Assembly (NCBI RefSeq): GCF_016808095.1
Contig: NC_068974.1
Location: 4,464,001 to 4,528,000, forward strand
Reading direction: 5' to 3'
Origin: Vigna angularis
Taxonomy: Eukaryota > Streptophyta > Magnoliopsida > Fabales > Fabaceae
DNA: 64,000 nt
How positions within the stretch are numbered: the first letter of the stretch is position 1; every line of letters begins with the position of its first letter. Below are positions 1 to 10,900 of the stretch, piece after piece. Made by a program: the position numbers and the translations under genes. The notes beneath the pieces were generated by a model. That model saw only the letters and a program-made list of their open reading frames with translations, did not search any database and was not told the origin of the DNA.

Positions 1-285
1 TTTCGTCCAGAATCTCAAATAGGTCCCTTTCTTTTTCGGCGTCTCAATTAGGTCCTTATTTTTGTAAAATTGAATCAAATAAAGGCTTTCCGTCAAATTG
101 ATGAAACGTCGTTAAGGAGGGAGTGACGCGGCATGCTGATAGTGTAATTTTTTATTACGTGGCATTAAAAACGTGACTGAATTATATTTTTTTAATTTTT
201 GAATTAAAAAATGAAGTAGGCAGAGTGGAAATATAATTTAAGTAAGGGCAAAAATGGAAAATCAAATTAAATTAAGTGCTGAATT
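1..285 (+). repeat. Left terminal inverted repeat of outer MULE
   Basis: It reads outward-in from CGTCCAGAATCTCAAATAGG and matches the reverse complement of 3145 down to 2942, continuing into 1208 down to about 1123. The match includes the shared ATATAATTTAAGTAAGGGCA block. The inner end of this arm carries a short duplication (GGAAAATCAAATTAAATT twice). Confidence 0.8.
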
Positions 286-1122
286 GGAAAATCAAATTAA
301 ATTGGAAAATCTTCAACCGATCGGCTCCTGTGCTTCAGTCGTTCGGTGTCCTCCTTCCTCTTCACTGCTCGACCTCGCTCGGTAGCCTCACTACCTTCAG
401 CCGTTCGGTTCCCTTCTTCTTCTCCCTCACCGCTCGGCCTCTTCCTACATTCCGCCGTTCGGTTGACTAGTAATAATATCCTATAACAGGCTGTCGCCAA
501 ACCTTAATTCCCTAACCTAGCCAATGTCGCCGTCAGCCACGTTGTGCCGCCAGCATCATCCTCGTCAGACCACAAGTCGTTGTCGCCAACCTCCATGGTC
601 GCCGCACATTCATCTTCATCACCTGCAAACCCATAAATCAGAAAATCTCAATTGCCATGTAATCCTAAATCGCAGATCCCTTTCCTCTTCCTTGAGAGCT
701 TCGCTGCAACCACCAATTAGCGACATCATCTCCTCCATCATCACATCAGAAACCTGCATCAAATCCAAGCTAGAAAACGCAGAGAAACCCAAGCCGCCGC
801 GACAAAATCCCATCGCGAATCGAACTTTAAATTTCCTCTGCGAGAGATAGCCTGTCAACGCGAAAACCTGCTCCACCGCGATTCGCGCTTCCACCATCGA
901 TCTCCCCTGCGAGATTCAAGTTCGCACTACCTAATCGTGTCTTCTACACAAAATCGTGAAGCAACCTTACTTTATCTTCTTTGAATCACGCCTCCAAACG
1001 CTGCCACGAGACATTCTCAATTAGCGCCCCCATGTTCTCTCGCGGCGCATGAAACTTTCCCCCTTCCCTCCAATCTGAAACCCTAATTTTGGGTGGGGAA
1101 GGGGTGGCATAGGTGATAGCCG
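286..1122. other. Interior of outer MULE, no gene supported
   Basis: This stretch is GC-richer than the surroundings and has short open frames on both strands (about 524-850 plus, 619-897 minus). No frame shows a recognisable domain or convincing splice structure. It resembles captured exon sequence, as in Pack-MULEs, but I cannot identify a source gene. Confidence 0.45.
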
Positions 1123-1208
1123 TCAAATTAATTTAATTTGATTTTCCAATTTTGCCCTTACTTAAATTATATTTCCACTCTGTACACTTCATTTTTTAAT
1201 TCAAAAAT

Positions 1209-1358
1209 GGTTTAAACCGTCGGTTGGTCCTCAATTTTATATGGTAATCTCAGTTGGGTCCTCATTTTTGCAACTGTCTCAATTGGGTCATATTTTTTGT
1301 AAAAATGAGCAAATTTTACCCTAACCGTTAAGTGCTCTCAAACTGCGTTAAATTTAGC
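1209..1358 (+). repeat. Left TIR of inner Pack-MULE
   Basis: 150 bp pairing with 2783-2932 with only a few mismatches. The very end, GGTTTAAACC, is itself palindromic. Confidence 0.9.
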
Positions 1359-1783
1359 ATATGTGTTTATGCTGGTGTGGATTGTTTGATTAGATGAAAT
1401 TTTTATTTAAATTAAAAAATTATGACGTGGCAAAATTTTTGGTTTATGTTAAAATACTATGTTAGGGATTGAAAAGGGTCAGAAAATGAAAGAGTGAATT
1501 GAAAAGGGAATTAGGGATCTGGACATTAACCACCGAACGTTCATCATCAAGTCAGGCAATGGGCCTCCCTACCGGCCGCCGGTCACGGTCGGAGCTTCGC
1601 CGACGAAAATCTTTCTCTGTCTCTCTGTCTCTCTCTCTCTTTCTCTCCCAGAAGTTCAAATTTTCTATTATCAACAACACAAAAAATGTAACTCTAACAG
1701 TATCAATCTCAATATTGAGTTTCTTAGAAAATTATCACAAACATAAAACACTTCATCCTTTTTAATAGTCTACCGCCAGACCA

Positions 1784-2002
1784 TCAATAATAAGAACAAT
1801 ATTTACTCCCAAAAGCTCCGAAGAGGAGCCACGCAGAATCAGGACGACGGAGCCACCGCGCCAACCGCATGTCCCATGTTACATTCCACGATGCCTCTCC
1901 CTTCAGGTAGTGGTTGATCCAATTGAAATTGTAATCACCTGCGAAACACCACAAAACCCAGTTTTCATCAGTGCCTTCATCAACCATCTCCTTCAACATC
2001 AT
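1784..2002 (-). pseudogene. Captured exon-like gene fragment in Pack-MULE
   Basis: A minus-strand open frame of 72 codons contains a tryptophan- and arginine-rich stretch (GDYNFNWINHYLKGEA, then WDMRLARWLRRPDSAWLLFG). The sequence just before GDYNFNW is pyrimidine/T-rich and ends in GCAG, like an intron acceptor, and a GTAAAT donor-like site follows FGAFG. This suggests an exon of a host gene picked up together with flanking intron sequence. I do not recognise the parent gene. It lies well inside the inner TIRs. As it stands it is a fragment without a credible complete reading frame. Confidence 0.45.
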
Positions 2003-2782
2003 CGCGCCTCATCCCAAATTAGAAACAAAAAGCCCTAAATCTGAGTACGAATCAGACCATCGCGAAGACCAATCACCTTCATCGTTGGTGACGTTGCGCG
2101 ATGACCGGCGGCGAGCTTGGCGGCGGCCGGTGACGCTGGTGGCACCCTGGCTCACGCCTCGCGGCGGCCGAGCTCGCACAAGAGGCGATTAACGGAGGAA
2201 CGAGAGAGCTTCTCTCTCACGAGCGAAGAGAAGAAGGAGAAGGGAGGACCTGCCGCCATGGTCGGCGATGCCTCCGATGGTGAACAACGGTGCTGGCGAC
2301 GCCTTGGACCAAGACTCGCGACGGCCGATTGGGTGGAGGCTGAGGCAGACGTGCATGAGCGGAGGAGATGAGCGCTTTTGGGTTCCTCTGGTTCCCTTTT
2401 GGTTTCAAGTGGAGGATGCAGATTCCAATTGGTCTGGTAGGAGAAGCGAAAAACCCTAATGGGTTTCGGACTGGTAGAATGCAGTTGATTGTCTTCGTCT
2501 TCTCTAGGATTCCAATTCCTCTTCTCCCACTGACCAAATCCCTAATTCTCTTTCTCTAATCTTATTTCAGTAAAAATGTTTTAATATGAAGAATTTTACC
2601 CTCGGTTAGAGAGTGAGGGTTTGAGGGTGGAAGTTGGAACGAAGCAGTTTGGGCGGAGGAGATGAAGAGGTGAAAGGTGATTAGTGGTTGGACATCGCCA
2701 CGTGGATTTGATGATTATAAAACACATCACCCATTCAGTTTAATGCACAATGCCACACCATTAAAACATAAAATACAGCTCA

Positions 2783-2932
2783 GCTAAATTTAACGCCGTT
2801 TGAGAGCACTTAACGGTTAGGGTAAAATTTGTTCATTTTTACAAAAAATATGACCCAATTGAGACAGTTGCAAAAATGAGGACCCAACTGAGATTACCAT
2901 ACAAAATTGAGGACCAACCGAGGGTTTAAACC
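2783..2932 (-). repeat. Right TIR of inner Pack-MULE
   Basis: Reverse complement of 1209-1358. It is followed directly by the 9-bp target duplication TTCAAAAAT. Confidence 0.9.
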
Positions 2933-2941
2933 TTCAAAAAT

Positions 2942-3145
2942 TAAAAAAATATAATTCAGTCATGTTTTTAATGCCACGTAATAAAAAAATTACACTGTCA
3001 GCATGCCACGTCACTCCCTCCTTATTTGATTTTAGGGTTTCATCAATTTGACAGAAAACCTTTATTTGATTCAATTTTATAAAAATAAGGACCCAATTGA
3101 GACGCCGAAAAAGAAAAGGACCTATTTGAGATTTTGGACGAAAAT
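2942..3145 (-). repeat. Right terminal inverted repeat of outer MULE, outer part
   Basis: Reverse complement of the window's first ~205 bases. The inner part of the same arm is at 1123-1208, displaced by the insertion of the inner element. Confidence 0.8.
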
Positions 3146-3496
3146 AGAAACCTAAAGTGACATTACACCTTATAGAAATTGAATACTAGTTTTTTTACTA
3201 TATTAATTTATTTTCCTTTTTTTTTTACATAATTATTTGACTGAATCACCTCTTAATTGTCATGGGTAGCGATTTATGCATAAAACTAAAGGATGGTTAC
3301 AAAGTAAGAGAGGGTGAAACAACTTCATTGACTTGAAAGGATCATCTGTTTAATTGATTTCTACATTGAAATGTCAATTAATATGCTTAATATTTTTATT
3401 TATAGTATTTTACATGCATCAAATTGGTATTTGGTATTTGTTACAACTTTTTTTTTCTATCATGCTATTTAATTTTTTTTTGTTCTGGTTATCTTG

Positions 3497-3576
<80 letters not shown>

Positions 3577-4177
3577 CGGCTTATGAAAGTTTCAAAAAAA
3601 ATAATCAAGAAAAAAATGAGAATTTTATAGAATATGATAAACAAGTTGTGTATATAAAATATTAACTCAAATAAGTTTTAACTCTCATTTTTGTTCGATG
3701 TTAACAACAATTTTTATCTAAATAATTAAAAAGAAATGTTGACACCTATTTTATCCAAATAATTAATTTTTTTAAAAAAAGCATCCAACAGAGTTAATTT
3801 CAAAACAAGAATTCAAAATACTAAAAGAATAACAAAGGAGATGAAAGTAAAAAAAAAAAATTAGAATATAATCTTTTTTTATTACAATACATATATAGTT
3901 TGAAAAATTCAAAATCAAAACTAGAGCAACCATGATATCCTTCTAATCACCTTCTTCTTAGAATTGACCTAGCATTTCTTTGAGTCTTCTCCCTACCATA
4001 TAACCACCTAAGATCGCGAGCCTTCTCCCTTGCAACCATAGTTTCCTCATTGTCCTTGTCCTTTGCCCACCATATTCCGCAAACTCCATCTAAGGAACCA
4101 AACACCCTAGCTTCTCTTCTAGCTTTGGATCACCTTTGCTTGGAGGGTTGCTATCAGTTGGTATATAATTTGGACAT
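3146..4177. other. AT-rich spacer, no gene seen
   Basis: Apart from the (AT)n tract at 3499-3572 this is AT-rich sequence with many homopolymer runs. I see no supported gene or element boundary. Confidence 0.6.
3499..3572. repeat. (AT)n microsatellite
   Basis: About 37 uninterrupted AT dinucleotides. The Ile-Tyr open frames across it are an artefact. Confidence 0.98.
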
Positions 4178-4396
4178 GCTAAAGTGCTGCTTATGAATGG
4201 AGGGAAATTTGTGGCAATTAAGCCAGCAATGTAGGATATAATGGATGGACCTGAAGTTGTATCATGCACAACGCAGATATCGGCATGGTCTATTAGCATT
4301 TACAAGTGTCAAGGAATGACTCTTGAGGGAATCCACATTGATTTGTCTACAACATTTGGTTGTGGCATGTTGTATGTAGCACTTTCCCGGGCTTAG
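4178..4396 (+). pseudogene. PIF1-like helicase C-terminal relic
   Basis: Reading frame 4178-4396 encodes segments resembling the end of PIF1-family DNA helicases. There is an AWSISIYKCQGMTL stretch, matching the family's conserved AWA-SIHK-QGMTLD region (helicase motif V), followed by FGCGMLYVALSRA, matching motif VI. Upstream, PEVVSCTTQIS fits the segment that precedes it in the family. An internal TAG after the residues IKPAM and a TAG straight after ALSRA break the frame, and no Walker A motif is present, so this is a relic. PIF1-type helicases are host enzymes and also form part of Helitron Rep/Hel proteins. No Rep domain is visible here, so I cannot tell which source is right. Confidence 0.6.
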
Positions 4397-5279
4397 AGGA
4401 ATAGATCAAAGATTGAGGAGGACCAAAGGTGGCACTAAAGGTGAAGTTGGAGACAAAGGTTGAGGCCCATATAGGTGTATTTCAAACCCCAATGTTGAAA
4501 TTCAAGCCCTGAAACAAAAGCTGCATATATACTTCTGGGAGCACATTCTAGATTGGATATTTCAAAAAAATGTTTGTATTATGAAATATTCAATCCTAAA
4601 TGTCTTACTAGATTCAAAAGCATATTCTAGATTACTTAAGCTGAAATGAATGCTTCAAAGATATTTCTGAAAGCTTAATCTGAAACATGTTTCCAAATCC
4701 AATAACATGTTCTAAATTATGCAATCTATAACCTACTTAAAACCCTCAAACCACACATCTCACTCCACTAGAAGAAGGTGAAGAAGTAAAGAAAGTGACA
4801 TGGTTACCTTCTCATATTTTACACAAATTTATAAGGGTAAAATTGGAATATATCATTTTATGAAGGTGCATGAAGAAAAATTGGAGGTTCGGGAAGAAAT
4901 GTCCAAACAAGAACCAAGTACAAACGGAAAATTGGATGGTGTGAGAATGATAATGAACTTTGGGCTCCCTTTTTTATTGCTCTTTCTATTTTCTTTGTTT
5001 TCATGATCTCCTTTTGTTGAAAGGAATTTTCTAACTTTTATTTTCTTGTCTAAAATTAAAATACTTTTGAATTTTAATTTTTAATTTTTAAAATTAAAAA
5101 AAAAACAATTATTTCACCCTTTTTATTTTAATTTTTTTTAATTTTTAAAATTAAAACCATAATTTCATGAACTTTTGAAAACAAATTTTATTGATCCAGA
5201 AAAAATTAGACTACATGTTTACAAATATTGATAAATATGTGTACACTAAATCTAAAAAAAGTAAGTGTGACATTATATA
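4397..5279. other. AT-rich spacer, no gene seen
   Basis: Low-complexity, AT-rich sequence with short frames only. No motif or repeat boundary was recognised. Confidence 0.6.
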
Positions 5280-5620
5280 ACTACATTTTAACGACAGATT
5301 AACTTTTGGTATAAGTGATTATATAGTTTCAGGAACAAAATTATTTGTAAAATATAAGTTTGAAATGAAAGTCATAAGTGAAGAAGTGTAATTTTACGAG
5401 GTAATATATTATTATTTAAAGAACAATATACCAAAAACTTTCTTTAAGAAGTTTGGCTATTGTAACTTTAAGTTAGTAAGCACTATATATGACGTTAATT
5501 CTAAATTAAAGAAAAGTATTAAAAATAAATTTTTCAACCTAAATGTGCCCAAATCATTGGGAGGTTATTACATTTAAAGAGCTTTTACTAAATTAAATGG
5601 ATTCTATCTTTGAAATTTAA
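5280..5620 (+). pseudogene. Decayed Copia reverse-transcriptase fragment
   Basis: The stretch aligns by eye with the RT-to-RNase H junction of the Copia element at 20640-20880. Both have AAGAACAATATA, then an AAGAAGTTT block, then a GTTAGTAAGCAC-like block, then TTCTAAATTAA. Frameshifts and stops are frequent, there is no flanking LTR, and only about 300 bp remain. It is probably an old, independent copy of the same or a related Copia family. Confidence 0.55.
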
Positions 5621-6378
5621 ATATGATAATAAAAATCTAGTCCTAAATAACAATGTGGTGAAGACTTTGATATCGTCATGAACTCTAAATCAGAAAAGTG
5701 AACTGATAAAATCATAGCAAGTTATATGAGTATTGGTAAAATCATAGCAAGTAAAAAAGGTTAATCCTAGAGTACTCATATAGGTATTGTAAGTATGTTC
5801 TAACTTCTAGATCACCGTCCTTGTTTTAGATGAGTAACAACCAAACAACCACATTTCAATACCTTGTCTTCATTTTTATGTTTCTTTCATCTTTGTTTGT
5901 TGCAGTACCATTTTACTAGTATTATCATGTTCTAACACTGTTTACGTTTCATTTTAAATACTCTTTCTATTTATTGGGGGGAGGGGATGTCTTGAAACAC
6001 ACAATAGGTTATTCTTTCATTCTGAATTCTTTTTCTTCTGTCTTGGTTTGGTTGTTTTTAATATAAACTTCAGCTCAACTTCAATTTACTGTGATGAGCA
6101 CTGCAAACTAGCATATATATTCTAATTTCATTTAGTATATTTTTTCGAGACAAACACCACCAGAGTGTGAAGGAGGTGACAAATAAAAAGTACATAACAC
6201 ATACATAACTAAAATAGATACTCTCTACATTGTACGTATGGGAAACTGTACAGAGTTAATTACGGATAATATTATTGTATGAAAGTGATGGCACTTTACC
6301 TGGTCCACATTCAAGCTTAACAATATTAGGTAATCCAGTATACCCCTTTATTTTGTTGTATGGGAAAGTAACATCATA
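5621..6378. other. Downstream flank of the ceramidase-like gene
   Basis: AT-rich sequence past the stop codon of the minus-strand gene at 6379. It should include the 3' untranslated region near 6379, but no poly(A) signal can be singled out. Confidence 0.5.
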
Positions 6379-8910
6379 CTATGTCTCCACAACTGCCACG
6401 CCTGAGTAAGAGTAGCTCCCAATGTTGAAGTTGCCCTCTCTAAACTTCATCCAAGAAACCCTCCAAGTTTTAAGCAAATTTTGTCTGCACGAAGATCACA
6501 ACAATCAAATGACATTCACAGCAATCAAATAATCGAGATAGTAGTCAAACTGAAATTGCAATTGTAAAGTAGTTTCCAAAATACAACAGCAAATGAAGTA
6601 ATGAACTGCAAGTTTTCAACTAATGCAACAATCATACAGGTGAATATTGTAAAATTCACAATATGGCTGACAATCTCGCAAATCTACTAGTTCCCACAAT
6701 TTTGGTTAACAAAATCTAACAATCATAAGTTAAATTTACAGTTAAATTAAAGAGATACATGCAACAAAACACATATTTACTAGTGAAAGTCACTCTACTG
6801 ATCGATAGTTTGCAAGACAGATGAAAAATAAGAACTACAAGATTTTGTAATCAACATAGTTCATATACTCAGGAGGGAAACAGGTAGGTTCTCTTTCTTA
6901 ATGTTTCTTTTCTTTTTCCAATGTCCATGTACATCCAATAGCCCAGGCTGAGACATTTTAATAGGGCAGATAGGACCTAAGCTTAATGCCAATTTATTGT
7001 GTGAACTATATATCTCGTATTCCCACAATTGCAAGCTGTTTTCTTGCAGTACCAATGCTGAAACAATTGAGTCCATTAATTATGCGCAGTTTTAATGTTG
7101 CAGACATGCAAATACCTCTCAGGTTCAACATTCCTTTTAGCAAGCATGAATGTTAAGAATACAGGTACCATTGCTGCAGCTAGATGCTTAAGTGTGTGAC
7201 CACTGACAATATGGTGTGTCCATCCATAGATCACCTCATCAGTAGCTTCTAGCACTTTCGCTAAAAGATAAAACCCTGGAAAGCAATTATTTAAAATACA
7301 AGCATGGCTTGTGGTTATAACAAACATTAAGGGGGAATTACACTATAACATAAATCCAAACCTGCAGCCCAGAGCCAATATGTTGAATGTGTGTACATTG
7401 GAGGTAACAAAATAGCCATTATAGGAATGGCAATGCAAGGCACAAACTGGACCAGAGCATATGGACGAAGGTCATCAAAGAACCTGGGTGAATGGAAGAC
7501 AAGAATAATTATTTCAAGAGTTAAAGTTCAGGTAACTAAGTCAGCTGAATGGGCAAGTACTTGGTACGTATTTGATTTCATGTTGAAATCTCCATAATCA
7601 TGTTGAAATACCAATTAACATGGTTTTAGGTAGATTTAGACATGATTGGTTACACGTGGAGATTTATTATGGGTCAAGAATAGATTTTGAGTTGAAACAA
7701 CAGTTTAGGTAGCTTTTCAAAATCAATTTCATTTGCTTTGTCAACGTTCATCCAAACACATACTTAACAATTAACCTCAAATAGAAATCACATATATGAA
7801 CATCGAAAATAACTAAACTAAGTTTTGAGACTCTGAACTGTTCTATGAGTTGATTATTCCATGATGAATCAGGTAACTACATAAAAATGGCAAATGTATT
7901 GGCAGAACCAACACTACTTTTTATGCTTTATCCATATGAAGAACAACTGTCTTCTACTTAATAGACAAAATTCTGTCATATAAAATGCAAAATTAATAAA
8001 CAGTGAGCTTGCCTCCAATACACAATGCTTATTATACCAGCCAAAAGTAGAGGTATAATTGAAACCGTTCCCTTCCTCTCATCAATCCGCTCAATGATGA
8101 ATATTGCAATGATGGATGTGAAAGCAACAGTCATCTGCAATCACAATCAGCTTGTAGATCAAAAGTTGACACCTTGAAATGGGCCAAAAAGAAGGGATGG
8201 AAACGGCTTTTAGCAGTGGCAAACAATTTGCATAAAACTAAATCAAGTCTAACTCACTGGGAGCCTATCCCAGACAAGGCGAGCATCATCTGGCTTGAGA
8301 TGATAGTATGAAGATCCAACTGCAACAGCAGCCACACCAACATAGAAGCAAGTCCAACCCCATATTTCACCTTGCAAGCTTTTGGCATGCATCACAATCA
8401 CAAACCACACAACAAAGAGGATCAAGATTTTTGCCAGCAATGAGAAAGTTGATTGCTATAGAAAATTAACAGACTATAGTACCTGAGTCTAAAGTAGTTT
8501 CCATGATAACAGAGTACAAGTCCAACGAGACCAATAACCAGAAAAGGGAAATTTGATATCACATTAAGTGCATTAGTAATACCTGAAAATTAACACTGAA
8601 CATTCAAAAGAATCTCCACTCAATTCACACCAATTCCACCAAAATCATAATCAGTGGAGTCAAGTTCCCTTTTTTAGGCGACCCATTCGAAAAATAAGAA
8701 AAACAAGAAAAAAGGGTAAAACAATAGAAAAAGAAAAGGGACAAAAGTGGGTCCGAAACACAGTAGAAAGTGAAGAGGGTTACCGAAGAATTTGCGGTGG
8801 TCAGCGAAATTATGATACTCTTGGGACTGAGGAATGGCTGGGGTTACGATCATAAGAACGACGAAGCAAAAAAGTGAAACCAGCGATGCATAAAGGCTGC
8901 GATTTCTCAT
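6379..8910 (-). CDS. Alkaline ceramidase-like (CREST superfamily) membrane protein, 7 exons
   Basis: Coding exons on the minus strand: 8910-8784, 8582-8483, 8378-8258, 8134-8013, 7483-7362, 7275-7116, 6484-6379. They total 858 nt and 285 codons plus stop, with phases that agree at every junction. The ATG chosen is that of MRNRSLYASLV, a hydrophobic N-terminal segment; an upstream extension in the same frame lacks support. Several hydrophobic stretches indicate a multi-pass membrane protein. The metal-ligand pattern of CREST hydrolases is visible: S-x3-H in GSSYYHLKPDDA, an aspartate in VWDRLPM, and H-x3-H in SGHTLKHLAA. The family includes alkaline ceramidases, which cleave ceramides to a sphingoid base and a fatty acid at ER or Golgi membranes. 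Whether this plant branch uses that substrate is not shown here. All introns are GT-AG except intron 4, which is GC-AG. No disabling mutation was seen. Confidence 0.85.
7484..8012 (-). other. GC-AG intron (intron 4) of the ceramidase-like gene
   Basis: The donor on the minus strand reads GGAG|GCAAGC at 8013/8012 and the acceptor reads CACCCAG|GTTC at 7484/7483. Joining at these sites keeps the phase and gives the conserved-looking transition from ISIVYW into FFDDLRPYA. No GT donor nearby keeps the frame. GC donors with a strong AG|GCAAG consensus are a known minor class of U2-type introns. Confidence 0.85.
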
Positions 8911-9059
8911 GGTTTGGGTGCGGATGCTGAGCGATAGATACAATGCAACTTTCGTATGAGTTGGGTTGTTTAACACATTTTCATTGAATTTTGTATTAAA
9001 AACAAATAAATAATAATAATAGTTACCTTATCGTGGATTTGTTTTAAGTAGTGTTTTCA

Positions 9060-9708
9060 AAACAAGGCAATTCCGTTCCAAATTAGTGAGCTAATTCATC
9101 TTAGTTCATTTGTTAGGGAGTAAAAATATTCGAATCCGGTCCAGCTTAGGTTAAACATGTTAGGTCATTGATTCAATTAATTATATATTTTTTCCAAATT
9201 TAAAAAAATTACAATTTTTTTGTAATTTAAATTTAAATAAATCTCACTCTAAAATAATGTTCAACTCTAAAAACAATTTAAAATAAATAAAAAAATCATA
9301 TAATCCAAATGTAATTCAAAAACAAGCACAAAAAGCAAACAAATAAGCTTCTAAAATTGATCGTTTTTGTGTCACTTGTTCATTTATAATATTAGAGTCT
9401 TGAATGGATAAATCCATAATATTTTGTTCTCTTAAAACATCTTTTTCTTTATCCTCATCTACAATACAATGAAAAAAGTGTTAACAAATAATACTGAAAG
9501 ATAAAATAATAAATAATTAAATTAAATTAGGTGGGTTGGTGAGTCAACATGGCTCACTACGGGTTCAACCCGTTGAACTGAGTTGTAAGTGGGCTAGGTT
9601 GAAAATTGACCCGTATCAAAAAATGACATTTTTTTCAAACTCAACCCAACCTGAACCCGTGGTGGACCGAGTTGGCCCGCGGGTTCTAATCCATTTTGAC
9701 AGCACTAG
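9060..9708 (-). mobile_element. hAT-like element remnant
   Basis: Read on the minus strand from 9708, the sequence starts CTAGTGCTGTCAAAATGG and continues with alternating 'gcgggcc / cgggtt / ccaaccc' blocks. These are typical of the termini of a widespread plant hAT group. About 300 bp inside, an acceptor-like TTGTAG is followed by a short acidic frame resembling a transposase start, which stops after about 45 codons. The other end and the 8-bp target duplication are not found, so the boundary at 9060 is only approximate. Confidence 0.4.
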
Positions 9709-10099
9709 TTTTACCGATTCATCTATGTTGGAATGCTAATAAGCAATAAATTCGAAAATTTGTTTAAAACAAGAAAACAAAAATAGATTAAAATATGGAG
9801 TGGAAATTGACAAACGTTACACTTCTAAGGATGAAAGAAAAGTCTAAGAGTTTAAACACACAAAGGAATGAAAGACCTTTAATAAAACTTAAGGGTTCTT
9901 CAATCATTCAAGAAATTAGGAGAATCACTCTTACCAATATAAAAAAAGATAGACTCTAATATATCTGAATAAAACTCTACCTCTTTTTATTGATAAAAAT
10001 AGTTCAATAGCTTTAGCCATTAAAATTACAAAGGATTAGTTAACTGTAATTAAATCCTACTTAAGCTAATAATGATCACACTACATTAACGGTTGATTG
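9709..10099. other. AT-rich spacer, no gene seen
   Basis: No recognised gene, repeat boundary or motif. Confidence 0.5.
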
Positions 10100-10200
10100 T
10101 AATTGTAATTATGGTAATCAATGTTAAGACAATACCATATAGAAAGAGAAGACCGTCTAGCAACTCTTGTTTTGAAGTTTAACAAACCAACTTTAACGAA
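10100..10200 (-). repeat. Short inverted match to the LTR-like block at 11880
   Basis: The reverse complement contains GTTAAACTTCAAAAC, then GAGTTGC and AGACGGTCT in the same order and spacing as 11880-11960 on the plus strand. It is interpreted as a fragment of a SIRE-like LTR in minus orientation. Confidence 0.5.
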
Positions 10201-10429
10201 ATAATGTTTATAGCTTAAACCGTCTAGAACTGTTTGATAAAAATAATGTTAAAAAATATAAGCAAATCGTCTATATGTTTGACGTAAGTGCATTTAACAT
10301 TTCAAATTGTTTAATACAAAGCTTTTATTAAACGACAACATATGCTTAGTATTCTTTTATCTTGCAAATGCTTTTCTACTCAACAAAATAGACTTATGCG
10401 CTAAATGCTTAGTACACAATGAAAACCGT

Positions 10430-10900
10430 AGGAAAAAACTAAAAGGAGGGATGAATAGTGTTTTTAAAACTTTTCACAAATGACATCTGATACGTCTTCA
10501 CTAAACAAAAGATATGTTCAGATGAAGATGTTTCAAAAGGATTTTATGAAAGCGTTCAAAGAAGAAAAACAATAAAGCACAACTTTTATACTAGCTCACT
10601 CAACCTAAACTACATCTAGTTCTCCCTTAAGAACTCTTAAGGTGTTCCACTAATCTCTAACAAGATTACACGAGTTTTACCTCTCCAGGTTTACAACGAG
10701 TATTTTCACCACTCCTAGTTCACCTAGTCAACATGACTAATTCAAGTTTAATCACTCTTGGTTTACAAGTATTCTAACCACTTCTGGTCTCAAGTATTCT
10801 AACCACTTCTGGTCTCAAGTATTCTAACCACTTCTGGTCTTAAGTATTCTCAATACTTTTAGTCTTAACCCTAGACAACACATATAGACAAGACTTTTAA
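10430..10900 (-). repeat. SIRE-like LTR end, minus orientation, decayed
   Basis: Read on the minus strand it ends in a block (AAAAGTTTTAAAAACACTAT, then CATCCCTCC) resembling the end of the block at 12810-12870 and the end of the SIRE-type solo LTR at 58200-58280. A second matching block, CCTTAAGAGTTCTTAAGG on the minus strand at about 10640, pairs with CCCTTAAGAGTACTTAAG near 12685. The extent towards 11450 is uncertain. Confidence 0.5.
10766..10840. repeat. 25-bp tandem repeat, three exact copies
   Basis: The unit begins CAAGTATTCTAACCACTTCT. Copies are at 10766-10790, 10791-10815 and 10816-10840, with a degraded fourth beginning at 10841. It lies in the minus-orientation LTR-like sequence and so probably arose there by slippage. 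Confidence 0.95.

Larger units (their letters stand above)
1209..2932. mobile_element. Inner Pack-MULE-like element with perfect 9-bp TSD
   Basis: The element is bounded by GGTTTAAACC and its reverse complement, with about 150-bp terminal inverted repeats (1209-1358 and 2783-2932) that are nearly identical. The 9-bp sequence TTCAAAAAT occurs immediately outside both ends (1200-1208 and 2933-2941), the target duplication length typical of Mutator-like elements. It sits inside the right TIR of the outer MULE, so it is the younger insertion. The interior holds an exon-like segment on the minus strand and GC-rich low-complexity sequence, but no transposase, so it is non-autonomous. Confidence 0.9.
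1..3145. mobile_element. Outer Mutator-like element split by a nested MULE
   Basis: The first ~285 bases reappear in reverse complement at the other end, as 1123-1208 plus 2942-3145. The right arm is cut in two by the inner element at 1209-2932. Long terminal inverted repeats with a gene-like, GC-richer interior fit a non-autonomous Mutator-like element. The left terminus probably lies a few bases before the window, because the right arm continues past the base pairing with position 1, so its target duplication cannot be checked. No transposase is visible. Confidence 0.8.

Noticed and set aside
1784..2002. Complete host gene inside the first MULE
   Set aside because: Only one exon-like piece with splice-like borders is present and no continuation is found within the inverted repeats.
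3354..3630. Open frames with long Ile-Tyr runs (also 30236-30460)
   Set aside because: They are simply translations of (AT)n microsatellites.
7391..7597. Plus-strand frame of 68 codons
   Set aside because: Antisense shadow of exon 5 of the ceramidase-like gene.
10766..10840. Three 25-bp direct repeats as a CRISPR-like array
   Set aside because: Units are contiguous without spacers and lie in decayed plant LTR sequence.
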